A stretch of 64,000 nucleotides of DNA from Ancylobacter oerskovii (GCF_018390555.1 NZ_JAHBGB010000033.1:1-64000); one strand, 5' to 3'; shown: positions 17,303 through 28,070, counted from the stretch's first letter. The notes: generated by a model from the sequence alone, not told the origin. Translations and numbers: made by a program.

Positions 17303-17421
17303 ATCACCTAGACCCGCGTCTGATTTCGCTGGGCGTCCGATCCAAGCCTACTTGCCAGCGCCGCCGTCACTGACGGAGGCGGCCGATAAGGCCAAGTTGA
17401 CAGGATCTGCAGGAGGCTCCC

Positions 17422-18354
17422 ATGGGACAGCCACAATCAATGAAGACGATCGATACCACGCCCGACGACGGGCAGCGGCGCGAAGATTTGGTTCCGTCGC
17501 GCTACCCGATACGCGTCGGTGAGATCGATGTCCTTGTGATCAGCGACGGAGTTCTGGAGCCTCCCGCCGAGTCAATGGCGACAAATGCCGACCCGGCGAC
17601 CCGAAACGCCTGGCTGGACCGTTCGTTCCTCGCGCACGATACCTTCGATTGGGCGCTGAACGCGGTTGTGGTGCGCAACGGGAACCAGACCATTCTCATC
17701 GACAGCGGAATTGGTGGCGAGGTCCCGGATTTCACACGCGCCGGGCTGTTCGGCGATCGGCTGGCGGCAGCCGGCGTCGATCTGGCTTCCGTGACCGACG
17801 TGGTGCTGACTCACATGCACTTCGATCATGTCGGGGGGCTCCTCGTCGAAGGGGTGAAGGAGCAAATGCGTCCAGACCTACGGGTCCATGTATCCGCTGC
17901 CGAGGCCAAGTTCTGGGAAGCGCCTGATTTCTCCCGAACCGGCATGCCACCGGATCTTGCGGAGATTGCCAGACATGCGTCGAAGCGCCTTTTGAAGATG
18001 TACCATGCAGAGCTGCGTACGTTCGAGCAGAGCCAGCAGGTTGCGCCAGGGGTGGTCGTCACTCGCACCGGAGGTCATACCCCTGGCCATAGCGTCGTCC
18101 GCATTGCGTCCGGCGCCGACCGGTTGATGTTCGGCGGCGACGCCATATTCCCGGTCTCGTTCGACCACCCCGAATGGCATAACGGTTTCGAACATGATCC
18201 CGACGAGGCGACCCGAGTTCGGTTGCGACTGATGCAGGAATTGGCGACGACCGGCTCGTGGCTGGTTTCGACGCACATGCCATTCCCATCCGTCGGTCGC
18301 GTTGCGGCTGACGGCCAGCTCTTTCGCTGGGTACCCGCCTGGTGGGATTATTGA
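17422..18354 (+). CDS. Metallo-beta-lactamase-fold hydrolase
   Basis: A 310-residue protein of the MBL superfamily. The metal-binding H-x-H-x-D-H motif is at His131, His133, Asp135 and His136 (VVLTHMHFDHVGG). Further ligands follow in GGHTPGHSV, GGDAIFPVSFDHPEW and STHMPFPSVG. Overall similarity is to lactonase- or quorum-quenching-like MBL hydrolases, but substrate cannot be assigned. There is no signal peptide. An AGGAGG site at 17410 sets the start. It is a single gene, followed by a stem-loop at 18379-18438. Confidence 0.88.
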   Translation: MGQPQSMKTIDTTPDDGQRREDLVPSRYPIRVGEIDVLVISDGVLEPPAESMATNADPATRNAWLDRSFLAHDTFDWALNAVVVRNGNQTILIDSGIGGEVPDFTRAGLFGDRLAAAGVDLASVTDVVLTHMHFDHVGGLLVEGVKEQMRPDLRVHVSAAEAKFWEAPDFSRTGMPPDLAEIARHASKRLLKMYHAELRTFEQSQQVAPGVVVTRTGGHTPGHSVVRIASGADRLMFGGDAIFPVSFDHPEWHNGFEHDPDEATRVRLRLMQELATTGSWLVSTHMPFPSVGRVAADGQLFRWVPAWWDY

Positions 18355-18378
18355 ACGACCGATCGGGCGGCTTCCCCC

Positions 18379-18438
18379 CAGGCTGATAGAGCCGACGCAT
18401 AGCGGAGCCTTGCGACGTTCTTTCGGTCTATCAGCCTG
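18379..18438. terminator. 12-bp perfect inverted repeat between MBL and HNH genes
   Basis: CAGGCTGATAGA at 18379-18390 and TCTATCAGCCTG at 18427-18438 are exact reverse complements with a 36-base spacer. The repeat sits between two convergent genes and may act as a bidirectional terminator, though there is no U tract. Confidence 0.35.
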
Positions 18439-18459
18439 AAGATTGTGAAGGAGGAGTGA

Positions 18460-18735
18460 TTACCCCTCCTTCTCCCCGAGAGCGAGGCGGCGATCTATGA
18501 ACTCGGCTTGCGCCATTGATCCCCGCTCGTAGTTGCAGCGGTAGCAGGCGAGCACGAGATTGCTGTTGTGGTTGCTGCCGCCGATGGCCTTCGGGATGAC
18601 GTGATCGAGCGTAGCCATCCGGTCGTTGCGCTTGCAGCCGTCGTAGGCGATCCACATTCCAATACCGCAATAGACGCAGGCATTGCCGCGCTCACGCATT
18701 ATCTCCCGGATCTTCGCTCCGTTGCTTCGCCTCAT
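18460..18735 (-). CDS. HNH endonuclease
   Basis: A 91-residue HNH nuclease. The zinc-type pairs are CVYCG and CYRCN, and the catalytic core LDHVIPKAIGGSNHNSNLV contains the H-x-x-P and N residues of the HNH fold. Small HNH proteins of this size are common in phages and genomic islands, where they cut DNA during packaging or defence. The minus-strand ATG 18735 is the only good start. It lies next to the GTTCCCC array. Confidence 0.85.
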   Translation of the reverse strand: MRRSNGAKIREIMRERGNACVYCGIGMWIAYDGCKRNDRMATLDHVIPKAIGGSNHNSNLVLACYRCNYERGSMAQAEFIDRRLALGEKEG

Positions 18736-18837
18736 CCAACCTTCCCCTGCTCCTCATGAGGCGTGCGCGGGATTGCCGGTTTCCAGAACTGCGAGGGCAA
18801 GCCACTCTCGGCGAAAGGTGCCCCACGTGCACCAGCC

Positions 18838-18950
18838 CTGTTCCCCTTGTTCCCCACGCCCTTCCGAGTTGGGGAACAGCGGGGGAACGCCTCAAGCTAT
18901 TGATTTTACTATGTCCCGTAGACTGTTCCCCTTGTTCCCCAACGTTCCCC
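18838..18950. repeat. GTTCCCC/GGGGAAC iteron-like array
   Basis: Within 113 bases there are seven copies of GTTCCCC or its complement, including a 19-base direct repeat (CTGTTCCCCTTGTTCCCCA at 18838 and 18923) and an inverted pair at about 18871 and 18882. Arrays of this kind next to phage or island genes often mark replication origins. No primase or initiator gene is left nearby, so this would be a relic origin. Confidence 0.5.
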
Positions 18951-19100
18951 TTGAAATGAATGTAGACGAGAATGAAATGAGGGCGGGCGTAGGTGCGAGA
19001 TGCATCTAAAGTAGGTGGGAATAGACACACCGAGAGCAGTTTCACGGCCAGTGCACTGACACGGCGGCGCAACATGTCCCACCCCAACCAGGCCAGACCG

Positions 19101-19349
19101 CTACAGCCCTAACGCCTTCCGCAACGCCGCATTGATCCGGTCTTGCCAACCAGGCCCGTCTTCCTGAAACCGCTCCAGCACTTCCCGGTCAAGACGGATA
19201 GAAACCTGCTCCTTGGCCTGAGGCAAAGAGGGGGGCTTGGCTGGGGAGTTGTCGGCTATAGCGACGGGTTTGGATGTGGCGCTTTTGAAGGCCGCCTCTG
19301 CGGCATCGCGGGCGGAGCCAAATGAGCGGCGAGCAGGCGTACTTACCAT
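19101..19349 (-). CDS. BrnA-like ribbon-helix-helix protein without a toxin partner
   Basis: An 82-residue protein whose C-terminal half carries the BrnA/CopG-like ribbon-helix-helix core: KEQVSIRLDREVLERFQEDG followed by WQDRINAALRKAL. BrnA proteins are antitoxins that bind their own promoter together with a BrnT toxin. No brnT gene is found here. ATG 19349 has GGAG upstream. A dyad at 19361-19377 just before the start is a likely operator. The longer frame to 19508 would add an unlikely N terminus. Confidence 0.65.
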   Translation of the reverse strand: MVSTPARRSFGSARDAAEAAFKSATSKPVAIADNSPAKPPSLPQAKEQVSIRLDREVLERFQEDGPGWQDRINAALRKALGL

Positions 19350-19360
19350 GGGGACTCCGA

Positions 19361-19377
19361 TCAATCGAATCGATTGA
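19361..19377. promoter_or_regulatory. Dyad TCAATCG-AAT-CGATTGA before the BrnA-like gene
   Basis: A perfect 7-bp inverted repeat with a 3-base spacer, 12 bases upstream of the start codon at 19349. Position and symmetry fit an autoregulatory operator of a ribbon-helix-helix protein. Confidence 0.5.
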
Positions 19378-19556
19378 ATACAGCTGCTCGGGGAAGTGGG
19401 CGCCTTTGCGACCGCGCCCCCTCCTTTACTAGCCCCTGCTGCCAGCGGCAGCCAGGCTCGACCACTAAGAATCTGGCAAGCACCATCGCGAGGTGGAAGA
19501 CGGCACATGAGGAGTTTTGTCAGGCCCTAAAGGCCGGCAAGGGCGCTTTGATCAGT

Positions 19557-19735
19557 AATCAATTGAATCAAAGTCGATAGGTCCAACCGTGCTCCCTGCT
19601 TGATTTAAAATCAAAGATTCAAGTTTGTAGCTAGGCAAGCGACTGATGGACGGGCATGCCCTGTGCCGGTTGAAACCAATCAAAGGAAATCAACGGCTGG
19701 CCGTTCCCATGCTTGAAAACAATCAAGATAATCAA
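19557..19735. repeat. Paired AATCAA motif array
   Basis: AATCAA occurs at 19557, 19566, 19609, 19678, 19688, 19721 and 19730, in three close pairs 9-10 bases apart, plus a palindrome TTGATTT-A-AAATCAA at 19600-19614. In DNA this GC-rich such density is unexpected. Nothing coding is evident in 19350-19966, so the array is the main content of that 600-base stretch. Confidence 0.5.
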
Positions 19736-19966
19736 GATGGCGTGTCTTGGCAGCATTGGGCACGGGGAATCTCAGAGACCTTCCTGTCAGTCCGAGCGCT
19801 GCCGCTGATGAAGACGGCACTCTCCGAGCGGAGCGGGGTAAAATACGAAATTGTAAGTCCGCCAAGCGCCTACCGCTCGCATGTTGCCCTGTGGCAGAAG
19901 GCCAAGTCCCGACGGAACCATTACCAATGACGTACCGCGGAACGGGGTCCCCATCCCCGTGCGCGG

Positions 19967-20533
19967 CTAGGCAGGCTTCTTCGACGTTGTAGCGGGCTTC
20001 CGCTTCTTGGCTCGTTTGACTCGCGTGGGTGACGGCGACGATGGCAGGGGAGGCAACTGCTCGAGCAGACGCTTTAGATAACTTCGACCACCCTCGCGCG
20101 AGCGTTCCTCCTTTTGAAGGACGTATTGCTCGATTGAGTGATCGAAGTCGCTCCGGCGCTGAGAGGCGCGACCGCGAGCAAACCCGTCCGTCGCGATGGT
20201 CTCTGCCGCTAGTCGAAGAGCGCTCTTCAACAGCCAGGGGAATTCGTCGTCCCACTTATAAGGGTTCTCTGGCAGCAGCCGACTGTTCGCGCTTCGAAGA
20301 CCGGCATCCATGGTGGCATAGAGGCGTACTCTTATCGATTCGGGCGTAAGATGCTCATAGAGGTCCCGAACGGCGGTGCCCACGCGGTACGAGTTCTCCG
20401 GCCCACGAGCTACGCCGCGAAGAATCTCCACCGCAAGACGCTCCAATGCCTGGGCGGCCATCTCCTCCGCCCATTGCGCTTGCTTGTCGCTTCCTTCGCC
20501 CCCGCCACCATCGATCACTCGTAAGTCAACCAT
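19967..20533 (-). CDS. Hypothetical protein with basic C terminus
   Basis: A 188-residue soluble protein, mostly helical, with a body containing YLKRLLEQLPPLPSSPSP and a strongly basic C-terminal tail (KRAKKRKPATTSKKPA) that suggests nucleic-acid binding. ATG 20533 is chosen because AGGAGG lies 6 bases upstream; an ATG at 20548 is less well placed. No family is recognised. It is the last gene before the tRNA-Ala and may belong to the island's original attachment-site module. Confidence 0.55.
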   Translation of the reverse strand: MVDLRVIDGGGGEGSDKQAQWAEEMAAQALERLAVEILRGVARGPENSYRVGTAVRDLYEHLTPESIRVRLYATMDAGLRSANSRLLPENPYKWDDEFPWLLKSALRLAAETIATDGFARGRASQRRSDFDHSIEQYVLQKEERSREGGRSYLKRLLEQLPPLPSSPSPTRVKRAKKRKPATTSKKPA

Positions 20534-20737
20534 GAAAGCCTCCTGCACGAGGGAAGCCTACATCAGCGCGCGAGCGACGATCTAGTTAAGCGGAAGGGTT
20601 GCATCAAACGAGGAAAAGCGCGGCGCAGAAATCGTCGCCAATGGCCCTGCCGGTGTCAGCTGTTGGGGTGATTGTTGGGGTGCGGCCTGAGCGACTGAAA
20701 TTTTATCACAGGAAATCAAATCGCTACGCCGTTCCGA

Positions 20738-20813
20738 TGGTGGAGCCGAGGGGATTTGAACCCCTGACCTCTGCAGTGCGATTGCAGCGCTCTCCCAACT
20801 GAGCTACGGCCCC
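20738..20813 (-). tRNA. tRNA-Ala (anticodon CGC)
   Basis: A 76-nt gene on the minus strand including an encoded CCA. The acceptor stem GGGGCCG/CGGCUCC contains the G3-U70 pair that identifies tRNA-Ala. The anticodon stem CUGCA/UGCAG has the loop AUCGCAC, giving anticodon CGC. T arm AGGGG-UUCAAAU-CCCCU and D arm are intact. Its 3' end faces the accessory region to the left. Confidence 0.95.
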
Positions 20814-21077
20814 TCACCATCAGGCCGCGCCTTGTACGTTTGCCTCCCGCGCCCTGTCAAGCAGGCTCGTCGCATCACGCACAGCTGCGCGCATTTTCCT
20901 GCCGGGCGAGACCGAACCTGCCGGAGAAGGCGGGAAATCGCCCCGCACCGGACCGCCGGCGCGCCCGCGGCGGGGAAGCGCCCTGCTTCGCGTGATCGGG
21001 GTTGCCGCAATGCGGCCGCGCCTTTAAGCATTCCTCAGCTTGGCCTTGCGCTGCCCGCTCCCCCTTCGAGGTTCGCG

Positions 21078-21356
21078 ATGTATTCGCTGCTCTGGTTGTT
21101 CGACACGCTCATCTCGCTCTATGTCTGGATTCTCATCGCCTCGGCCATCCTGTCCTGGCTGGTGGCGTTCAACGTGGTCAATCCGCACAATCAAGTGGTG
21201 CGCAGCGTCGGCGAGTTCCTCTGGCGCGTCACCGAGCCGGTACTGGCGCCGATCCGCCGGCTGCTGCCCAATCTCGGCGGCATCGACGTCTCGCCGATCA
21301 TCCTGATCATCGGCCTCTATTTCATCCGCAACCTGGTGTTCGAGCTCGTCTCCTGA
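21078..21356 (+). CDS. yggT: YggT-family membrane protein
   Basis: A 92-residue integral membrane protein of the YggT family, with two membrane segments (about residues 4-28 and 64-85). The conserved stretch is NPHNQVVRSVGEFLWRVTEP, then PIRRLLPNLGGIDVSPIILI. The family is implicated in osmotic tolerance, cell-division-site or thylakoid-type membrane organisation in various bacteria. ATG 21078 is the only family-consistent start; the frame before it is not coding. It precedes the DUF167 gene by 10 bases, the usual gene order. Confidence 0.9.
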   Translation: MYSLLWLFDTLISLYVWILIASAILSWLVAFNVVNPHNQVVRSVGEFLWRVTEPVLAPIRRLLPNLGGIDVSPIILIIGLYFIRNLVFELVS

Positions 21357-21366
21357 GTCCCGGCCC

Positions 21367-21681
21367 ATGTCGGGCAAGCCCGCATGGACGCCCGCCGGCG
21401 ACGGCGTGACGATCAGCGTGCGGGTGACACCGCGCGGCGGGCGCGACGCCCTGGAAGGGCTCATCGCGCTGGCGGATGGCCGGCAGGCGCTGAAGGTGCG
21501 GGTGCGCGCCGTGCCGGAGGACGGCAAGGCCAATGCCGCCGTCATCCGGCTGCTGGCGGATCGTCTCGATGTGCCGGTCGCGCAGGTGGAGCTGGCGGCG
21601 GGCGGGTCGGCCCGCCTGAAGAGCTTCCGCGTCAGCGGCGACGTCCCGACCCTTTTGCGGCGGCTCGCCGAGCTTCTGTGA
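21367..21681 (+). CDS. yggU: DUF167 (YggU-like) protein
   Basis: A 104-residue protein of the DUF167 family, small soluble alpha/beta proteins of unknown function. Conserved features are ISVRVTPRGGRDAL, LKVRVRAVPEDGKANAAVIR and the final strand-helix LKSFRVSGD. Length matches the family. It lies 10 bases after yggT and is probably co-transcribed with it. Confidence 0.9.
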   Translation: MSGKPAWTPAGDGVTISVRVTPRGGRDALEGLIALADGRQALKVRVRAVPEDGKANAAVIRLLADRLDVPVAQVELAAGGSARLKSFRVSGDVPTLLRRLAELL

Positions 21682-21723
21682 CGCCGGTGCGCTGAAGCCG
21701 CGCCGAGAAGATGGAGCCCTGCG

Positions 21724-22233
21724 TCAGGCGGTCCAGCCGAAGGCCAGCTTTTCCAGCGTACGGCCGCCGAAGGTCTCGGAGGAGCGGGCGATATTGGCGC
21801 CGCCGAGCGCGCGGTAGAAGCCGAGCGCCGGCTCGTTGGCGGCCAGCGCCCACACCGTCACGCCCTCGAAGCCGGAATTGGCCAGTTCCTTGCGGGAATC
21901 GGCGAACAGCCGGCGACCGAAGCCGAGTCCCTGATATTCCGGCCGGAGGTAGAGCTCGTAGATCTCGCCCTCATAGGGCAGGCCCCGGGCGCGGTTGCGG
22001 CCGAGATTGGCATAGCCGGCGATACGGTCGGCATGGGTGAGCACCAGCACCCGCGAGCCGCGCCGCAAGGCGGTCTCCCACCATCCCGGCCCGCGCCGCT
22101 CGATCATCTTCTCGAGCTCGACACCCGGGATCAAACCGCGATAGGCCGCACGCCACGCCGAATCGTGGATCTCGGCGACGTCGGCCGCATCAGCCGGGCG
22201 GGCCCGGCGAGTTTCGAAAAGAAGCGTGCCCAT
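21724..22233 (-). CDS. GNAT-family N-acetyltransferase
   Basis: A 169-residue acetyl-CoA-dependent acetyltransferase. The GNAT fold is shown by ETRRARPADAADVAEIHDSA at the start, then EIYELYLRPEYQGLGFGRRL (motif A with the Q-x-x-G-x-G/A acetyl-CoA loop, about residues 97-116) and the final NEPALGFYRALGG helix-strand. Substrate unknown. ATG 22233 is preferred: the frame before it (to 22371) is basic, low-complexity and lacks family resemblance. Confidence 0.85.
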   Translation of the reverse strand: MGTLLFETRRARPADAADVAEIHDSAWRAAYRGLIPGVELEKMIERRGPGWWETALRRGSRVLVLTHADRIAGYANLGRNRARGLPYEGEIYELYLRPEYQGLGFGRRLFADSRKELANSGFEGVTVWALAANEPALGFYRALGGANIARSSETFGGRTLEKLAFGWTA

Positions 22234-22392
22234 GACCCATATGGGAGCAAAAGCCGGGCGCCGGATCAAGTAGCTTTGTGGCGAAATCGCGCAGCGGTCC
22301 ACCAGAGCCGCCGGGCCGGCCCGGCCGCGCAAACGAAACGGCCGCCCCGGGAGGAGCGGCCGCTCATGCATCGGCAGCGAAGCGGAGGGCGC

Positions 22393-24219
<1,827 letters not shown>

Positions 24220-24238
24220 AAGGGTCAAACACCAAAAA

Positions 24239-24265
24239 GCGGGTCCGAAGGGCATTCGGACCCGC
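24239..24265 (-). promoter_or_regulatory. Terminator-like hairpin in the typA leader
   Basis: On the minus strand an 11-bp perfect stem (GCGGGTCCGAA, loop TGCCC, TTCGGACCCGC) is followed directly by TTTTTGG, and the typA start codon comes 13 bases after the U run. It has the form of an intrinsic terminator or attenuator. No separate SD is seen. It may instead terminate the upstream small gene. Confidence 0.6.
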
Positions 24266-24368
24266 ATGGGAAATTTTGCGGCGCACTATACTCACAAAGC
24301 CCGCAAAGGCAACGCCGGCGAGCCGTAAAACGCCGGCGCCGCCCGGGAAAGGCGACGCGCAGGCCCGC

Positions 24369-25096
<728 letters not shown>

Positions 25097-25117
25097 CCCG
25101 CGCGGCCCGCGCCGCGT

Positions 25118-25408
25118 TCAGGAGAACTGGTCGGCCAGGGCGCTGCCCACGCCATAGGCGACATAGACCATCAGCGCGAACTGGATCAGGTAGGTCAGGA
25201 GCATGGGATGCCCCTGGCCGCGCTGGGCGTTGCGGCGCCGGCGCTGGCCCCACCAGCACAGGGCCGTCACCACGGCGAGCGGAGCCGGCGAGATGGGCCC
25301 GGCGCCGTAGAACCCGAATATCGCGGCCAGCACGACGCCCAGCGTGGCGATGACCGGGCCTTCCAGCAGGTCCTGGGTGGTCCACGGCAGAGGGGGAGGA
25401 ATGGCCAT
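25118..25408 (-). CDS. Small membrane protein
   Basis: A 96-residue protein with about three hydrophobic segments: GPVIATLGVVLAAIFGFYGA, SPAPLAVVTALCWWG and a C-terminal LLTYLIQFALMVYVAYGVGS. A basic loop (QRRRRNAQRGQ) lies between the second and third. No conserved motif; function unknown. Start ATG 25408. It lies downstream of the site-2 protease on the same strand (124-base gap). Confidence 0.55.
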   Translation of the reverse strand: MAIPPPLPWTTQDLLEGPVIATLGVVLAAIFGFYGAGPISPAPLAVVTALCWWGQRRRRNAQRGQGHPMLLTYLIQFALMVYVAYGVGSALADQFS

Positions 25409-25531
25409 GTGTCGTTCCGTTGCTGCGTCGTGGCGAGATCCCCGCCGGCCGGGCGGCCCTGCGGGGCAAGGGAGGCGTGGGCAAGGGAGGCGTGGGCGAG
25501 GGTCGAGGCGTCCGGGAATGCCGCGCGCGGC

Positions 25532-26674
25532 CTAGCCGGTCCCGTTTCCCGGCCCGGCGGAGCCGGCCGGCCGGCGGGCCCACGGCCCGAAGCTGGCCTC
25601 GGGCCGGGCGGCCCGCAGCATCATCATCTCGCCGACATTCTCCGGCGACAGCAGGCCTGCCAGCCGCCCCTCGGCATCGAGGGCGCCGAGCACCGGCGCG
25701 CCGCTTTCGGTGAGCAGCTTCAGCGCCTTGTCGAGCGGCGCCCGCACCGGCAGCGTCGGAATGTCGACCTGCATCGCCTCCAGCACCGGCGCCTGCGGCC
25801 CGCTGGCCTGCAGCGCCCGGATCATGGCGTCGCGGGTCAGCACCCCGCGCAGATGGCCGGCGCCGTCGACGATGGGAAACTCCTTCTGGGTGGTGCGGAT
25901 CAGCGCCTCGGCGGCGTCGCCGACGCTCGATTGCGGCCCCAGCGTCTCGAAATGGGTGATCATCGCGTCCTGGATGAGCACGCCCTGCGCCGCCTGCCGC
26001 ATCTGCACCGTGCCGGCCTCGCCGGAGGCGGCGAGGAAGACGAACACGGCGATGATGATCAGCATGGGATTGCCGAAGATGCCGAGGAAGCCGAGGCCGA
26101 TGGCCAGCGCCTGGCCGATCGAGGCCGCCGTCTGCGTCGCCTGGGCGTGGCTCATCCGCATGGCGAGCACCGCGCGCAGCACCCGCCCGCCATCCATCGG
26201 GAAGGCGGGGATCAGGTTGAACACCACCAGGAAGATGTTGGCGCCCGCCAGCTTGGCGATGAGGCCGATCTGCGGATTCTCGATGTTCTCCAGATGCTCG
26301 ACGCCGGTGGTGCCGCCCAGCGCCAGGATCAGCACCAGCGCGATGACCACGTTCACCGCCGGCCCGGCCAGCGCCACCACCAGTTCCTCGGAGGGCTTCT
26401 CGGGAATGCGCTCCAGCCGGGCGATGCCGCCGAATGGCCACAGCGTCACTTCCGGCGTCTTCACGCCATAGCGGCGGGCCGCGAAGATGTGGCCGAACTC
26501 GTGCAGCAGCACGCACAGGAACAGCAGCGCCACGAAGGCGACACCTTCCCAGGCGGCGCCGGCGCCGCCCCGCTGGTAATAGGCGACCCAGATCCAGACC
26601 AGGAACAGCAGGAAGGTGACGTGGATACGCACGGCGGTGCCGTAGATATGGCCGACGGTCAGCGACCAGGGCAT
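25532..26674 (-). CDS. Site-2 protease family zinc metalloprotease with CBS domains
   Basis: A 380-residue intramembrane protease of the M50 (S2P) family. The zinc motif HEFGH is at residues 58-62 in a membrane helix, and the second conserved motif NLIPAFPMDGG (about 153-163) carries the Asp ligand. After about residue 235 there are two CBS domains (MITHFETLGPQSSVGDAAEA, then EFPIVDGAGHLRGVLTRDAM), which in this subfamily bind adenine nucleotides and tune the protease. Substrates are unknown. Start ATG 26674. Confidence 0.92.
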   Translation of the reverse strand: MPWSLTVGHIYGTAVRIHVTFLLFLVWIWVAYYQRGGAGAAWEGVAFVALLFLCVLLHEFGHIFAARRYGVKTPEVTLWPFGGIARLERIPEKPSEELVVALAGPAVNVVIALVLILALGGTTGVEHLENIENPQIGLIAKLAGANIFLVVFNLIPAFPMDGGRVLRAVLAMRMSHAQATQTAASIGQALAIGLGFLGIFGNPMLIIIAVFVFLAASGEAGTVQMRQAAQGVLIQDAMITHFETLGPQSSVGDAAEALIRTTQKEFPIVDGAGHLRGVLTRDAMIRALQASGPQAPVLEAMQVDIPTLPVRAPLDKALKLLTESGAPVLGALDAEGRLAGLLSPENVGEMMMLRAARPEASFGPWARRPAGSAGPGNGTG

Positions 26675-26878
26675 GCGACGTCTCCGATGCGGCGTCTGTC
26701 GAGGGACCGCGGCGCATGATGCCGCAGCGCAAGCTTAACCGGTAGCATGCGGCGTGCGAAACCTCGGTAACAGGCCTGTTGCACAGCTCTTTCGGCAAAT
26801 CGGCCCCGGAGGGAACCGAGCGCCCCTGCCCGGCATTGGCTTGGCAGTCGCCGGATGAACCGGAAGGGAGCCCTCGCC

Positions 26879-27382
26879 ATGGACCGCAAGCTGCGCACGA
26901 CGACGGAAGCCGTCGATCACGTCTGGAAGATGATGGAGGACATCCGCACCTGCATGCTGGTGACCAAGCAGGGCCTCGCCCTTCGCGGACGCCCGATGCA
27001 CGCCATGCCCTCGCGCGAGGAGGGCTGCGTCTGGTTCCTCTCCGACCGGCGCGGCCACAAGGACGAGGAACTGGAGCGCGATCCGCAGGGGGCGCTCATC
27101 TTCGCCCATCCCGGCCGCAACGACTATCTTTCGGTGTCCGGCGAGACCGAGGTCAGCCTGGACCGGGCCCGGATCGACGCCTTGTGGAACGAGGCCGCCC
27201 GCGTCTTCTGGCCGGCGGGCAAGGACGATCCCAATATCTGCGTGCTGCGCTTCCTGCCGGAGGACGCGGAATATTGGGACGGCCCGTCGAGCTCGGTGCT
27301 CATCGCCCTCAAGATGGCGACGTCGCGCATGACCGGCGAGACGCCCGACCTCGGCGAGAACCGCAAGGTGCCGCTGGGCTGA
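26879..27382 (+). CDS. Pyridoxamine 5'-phosphate oxidase-related, general stress protein 26-like
   Basis: A 167-residue split-barrel flavin-binding-type protein of the PNPOx superfamily, related to general stress protein 26. Conserved parts are WKMMEDIRTCMLVTKQG, LRGRPMHAMPSREEGCVWF, SDRRGHKDEELERDP and YLSVSGETEVS. It probably binds FMN or F420-like cofactors, but activity is unknown. ATG 26879 follows GGAAGGGAG by eight bases and is preferred to ATG 26855. Confidence 0.85.
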   Translation: MDRKLRTTTEAVDHVWKMMEDIRTCMLVTKQGLALRGRPMHAMPSREEGCVWFLSDRRGHKDEELERDPQGALIFAHPGRNDYLSVSGETEVSLDRARIDALWNEAARVFWPAGKDDPNICVLRFLPEDAEYWDGPSSSVLIALKMATSRMTGETPDLGENRKVPLG

Positions 27383-27409
27383 GCGGGGGCCATGCGAGCG
27401 GATGATGCC

Positions 27410-27970
27410 CAACCTTTCCTATCCTCTCCCCGATGGGGAGAGGTGGCCCGCGAAGCGGGTCGGTGAGGGGGAAGCGGCTGGGAAGCGTCGAGCCCCCTCA
27501 CCCCACCCCTCTCCCCCACGGGGAGAGGGAGCTACCTCCACGGGACACCACCATCCCGGACGATCCGCTGGTTAAGGAAGGCGAGAGAGCCCCCCACCGC
27601 CCGGATCGCCTTGTACGCCTCGTCGAAAACCCTGGCGGGAAATGACACCGGCCGTCATGCCGGGCCTGGCCCGGGCATCCACCCTGCGCTTGGCCCGGGC
27701 ACCCACGCGAACGGATGATGCCCAACCTTTCCTATCCTCTCCCCGTTGGGGAGAGGTGGCCCGCGAAGCGGGTCGGTGAGGGGCGACGCGGCTGGGAAGC
27801 GAAGAGCCCCCTCACCCCACCCCTCTCCCCACGGGGAGAGGGAGCTGCCTCCACGGGACACCACCCTCCCGGACGATCCGCAGGCTGAGGAGGCGAGAGA
27901 GCCCCCCACCGCCACGGATCGTTTGCGGGCGTCGTTGAAAACCCTGGCGGGAAATGACACCGGCCGTCAT
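27410..27970. repeat. Two tandem copies of a palindromic intergenic repeat
   Basis: Copy 1 (about 27,410-27,660) and copy 2 (about 27,710-27,970) share the order: a CTCTCCCC/GGGGAGAG hairpin, the phrase GTGGCCCGCGAAGCGGGTC, another CCCCTCACC-type segment with a second hairpin, then a shared tail ending CCCTGGCGGGAAATGACACC. The units are roughly 250 bases and clearly related. They fill most of the 750-base gap between the stress protein gene and argG. Related copies are at 33,045, 33,335 and 37,500. Confidence 0.75.
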
Positions 27971-28070
27971 GCCCGGGCCTGGCCCGGGCATCCACGCCTT
28001 TGGTCCGGCCGACCCATCCCTTCCAAAGGCATGGATCCCCGGGCCAAGCCGGGGGATGACGTTGCGCGGA
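27967..28070. repeat. Second type of rhizobial palindromic repeat (CCCGGGCC type)
   Basis: CATGCCCGGGCCTGGCCCGG near 27,968 and the pair ACGCCTTTGG/CCAAAGGC with GGATCCCCGGGCCAAGCC form a long imperfect palindrome ending GGGGATGACG. A shorter relative begins at about 27,655. This type of element is widespread between genes in rhizobial genomes. Confidence 0.6.

Larger units (their letters stand above)
1..20740. mobile_element. Eroded accessory island ending at tRNA-Ala (left end outside window)
   Basis: This stretch holds phage-type genes (69-4126), an HNH nuclease, an iteron-like GTTCCCC array, an orphan BrnA-like regulator, gene relics and many small lineage-specific proteins, and it stops at the 3' end of a tRNA-Ala gene, a common integration target. 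From 20,814 onward the genes are ordinary core genes. No integrase was found beside the tRNA and the other boundary is outside the window, so both the extent and the single origin of the island are inferences. It may equally be several insertions of different age. Confidence 0.4.

Noticed and set aside
27410-28070. Small proteins encoded in the intergenic repeats
   Set aside because: The open frames there are produced by the repeated palindromes on both strands and have no start signals.
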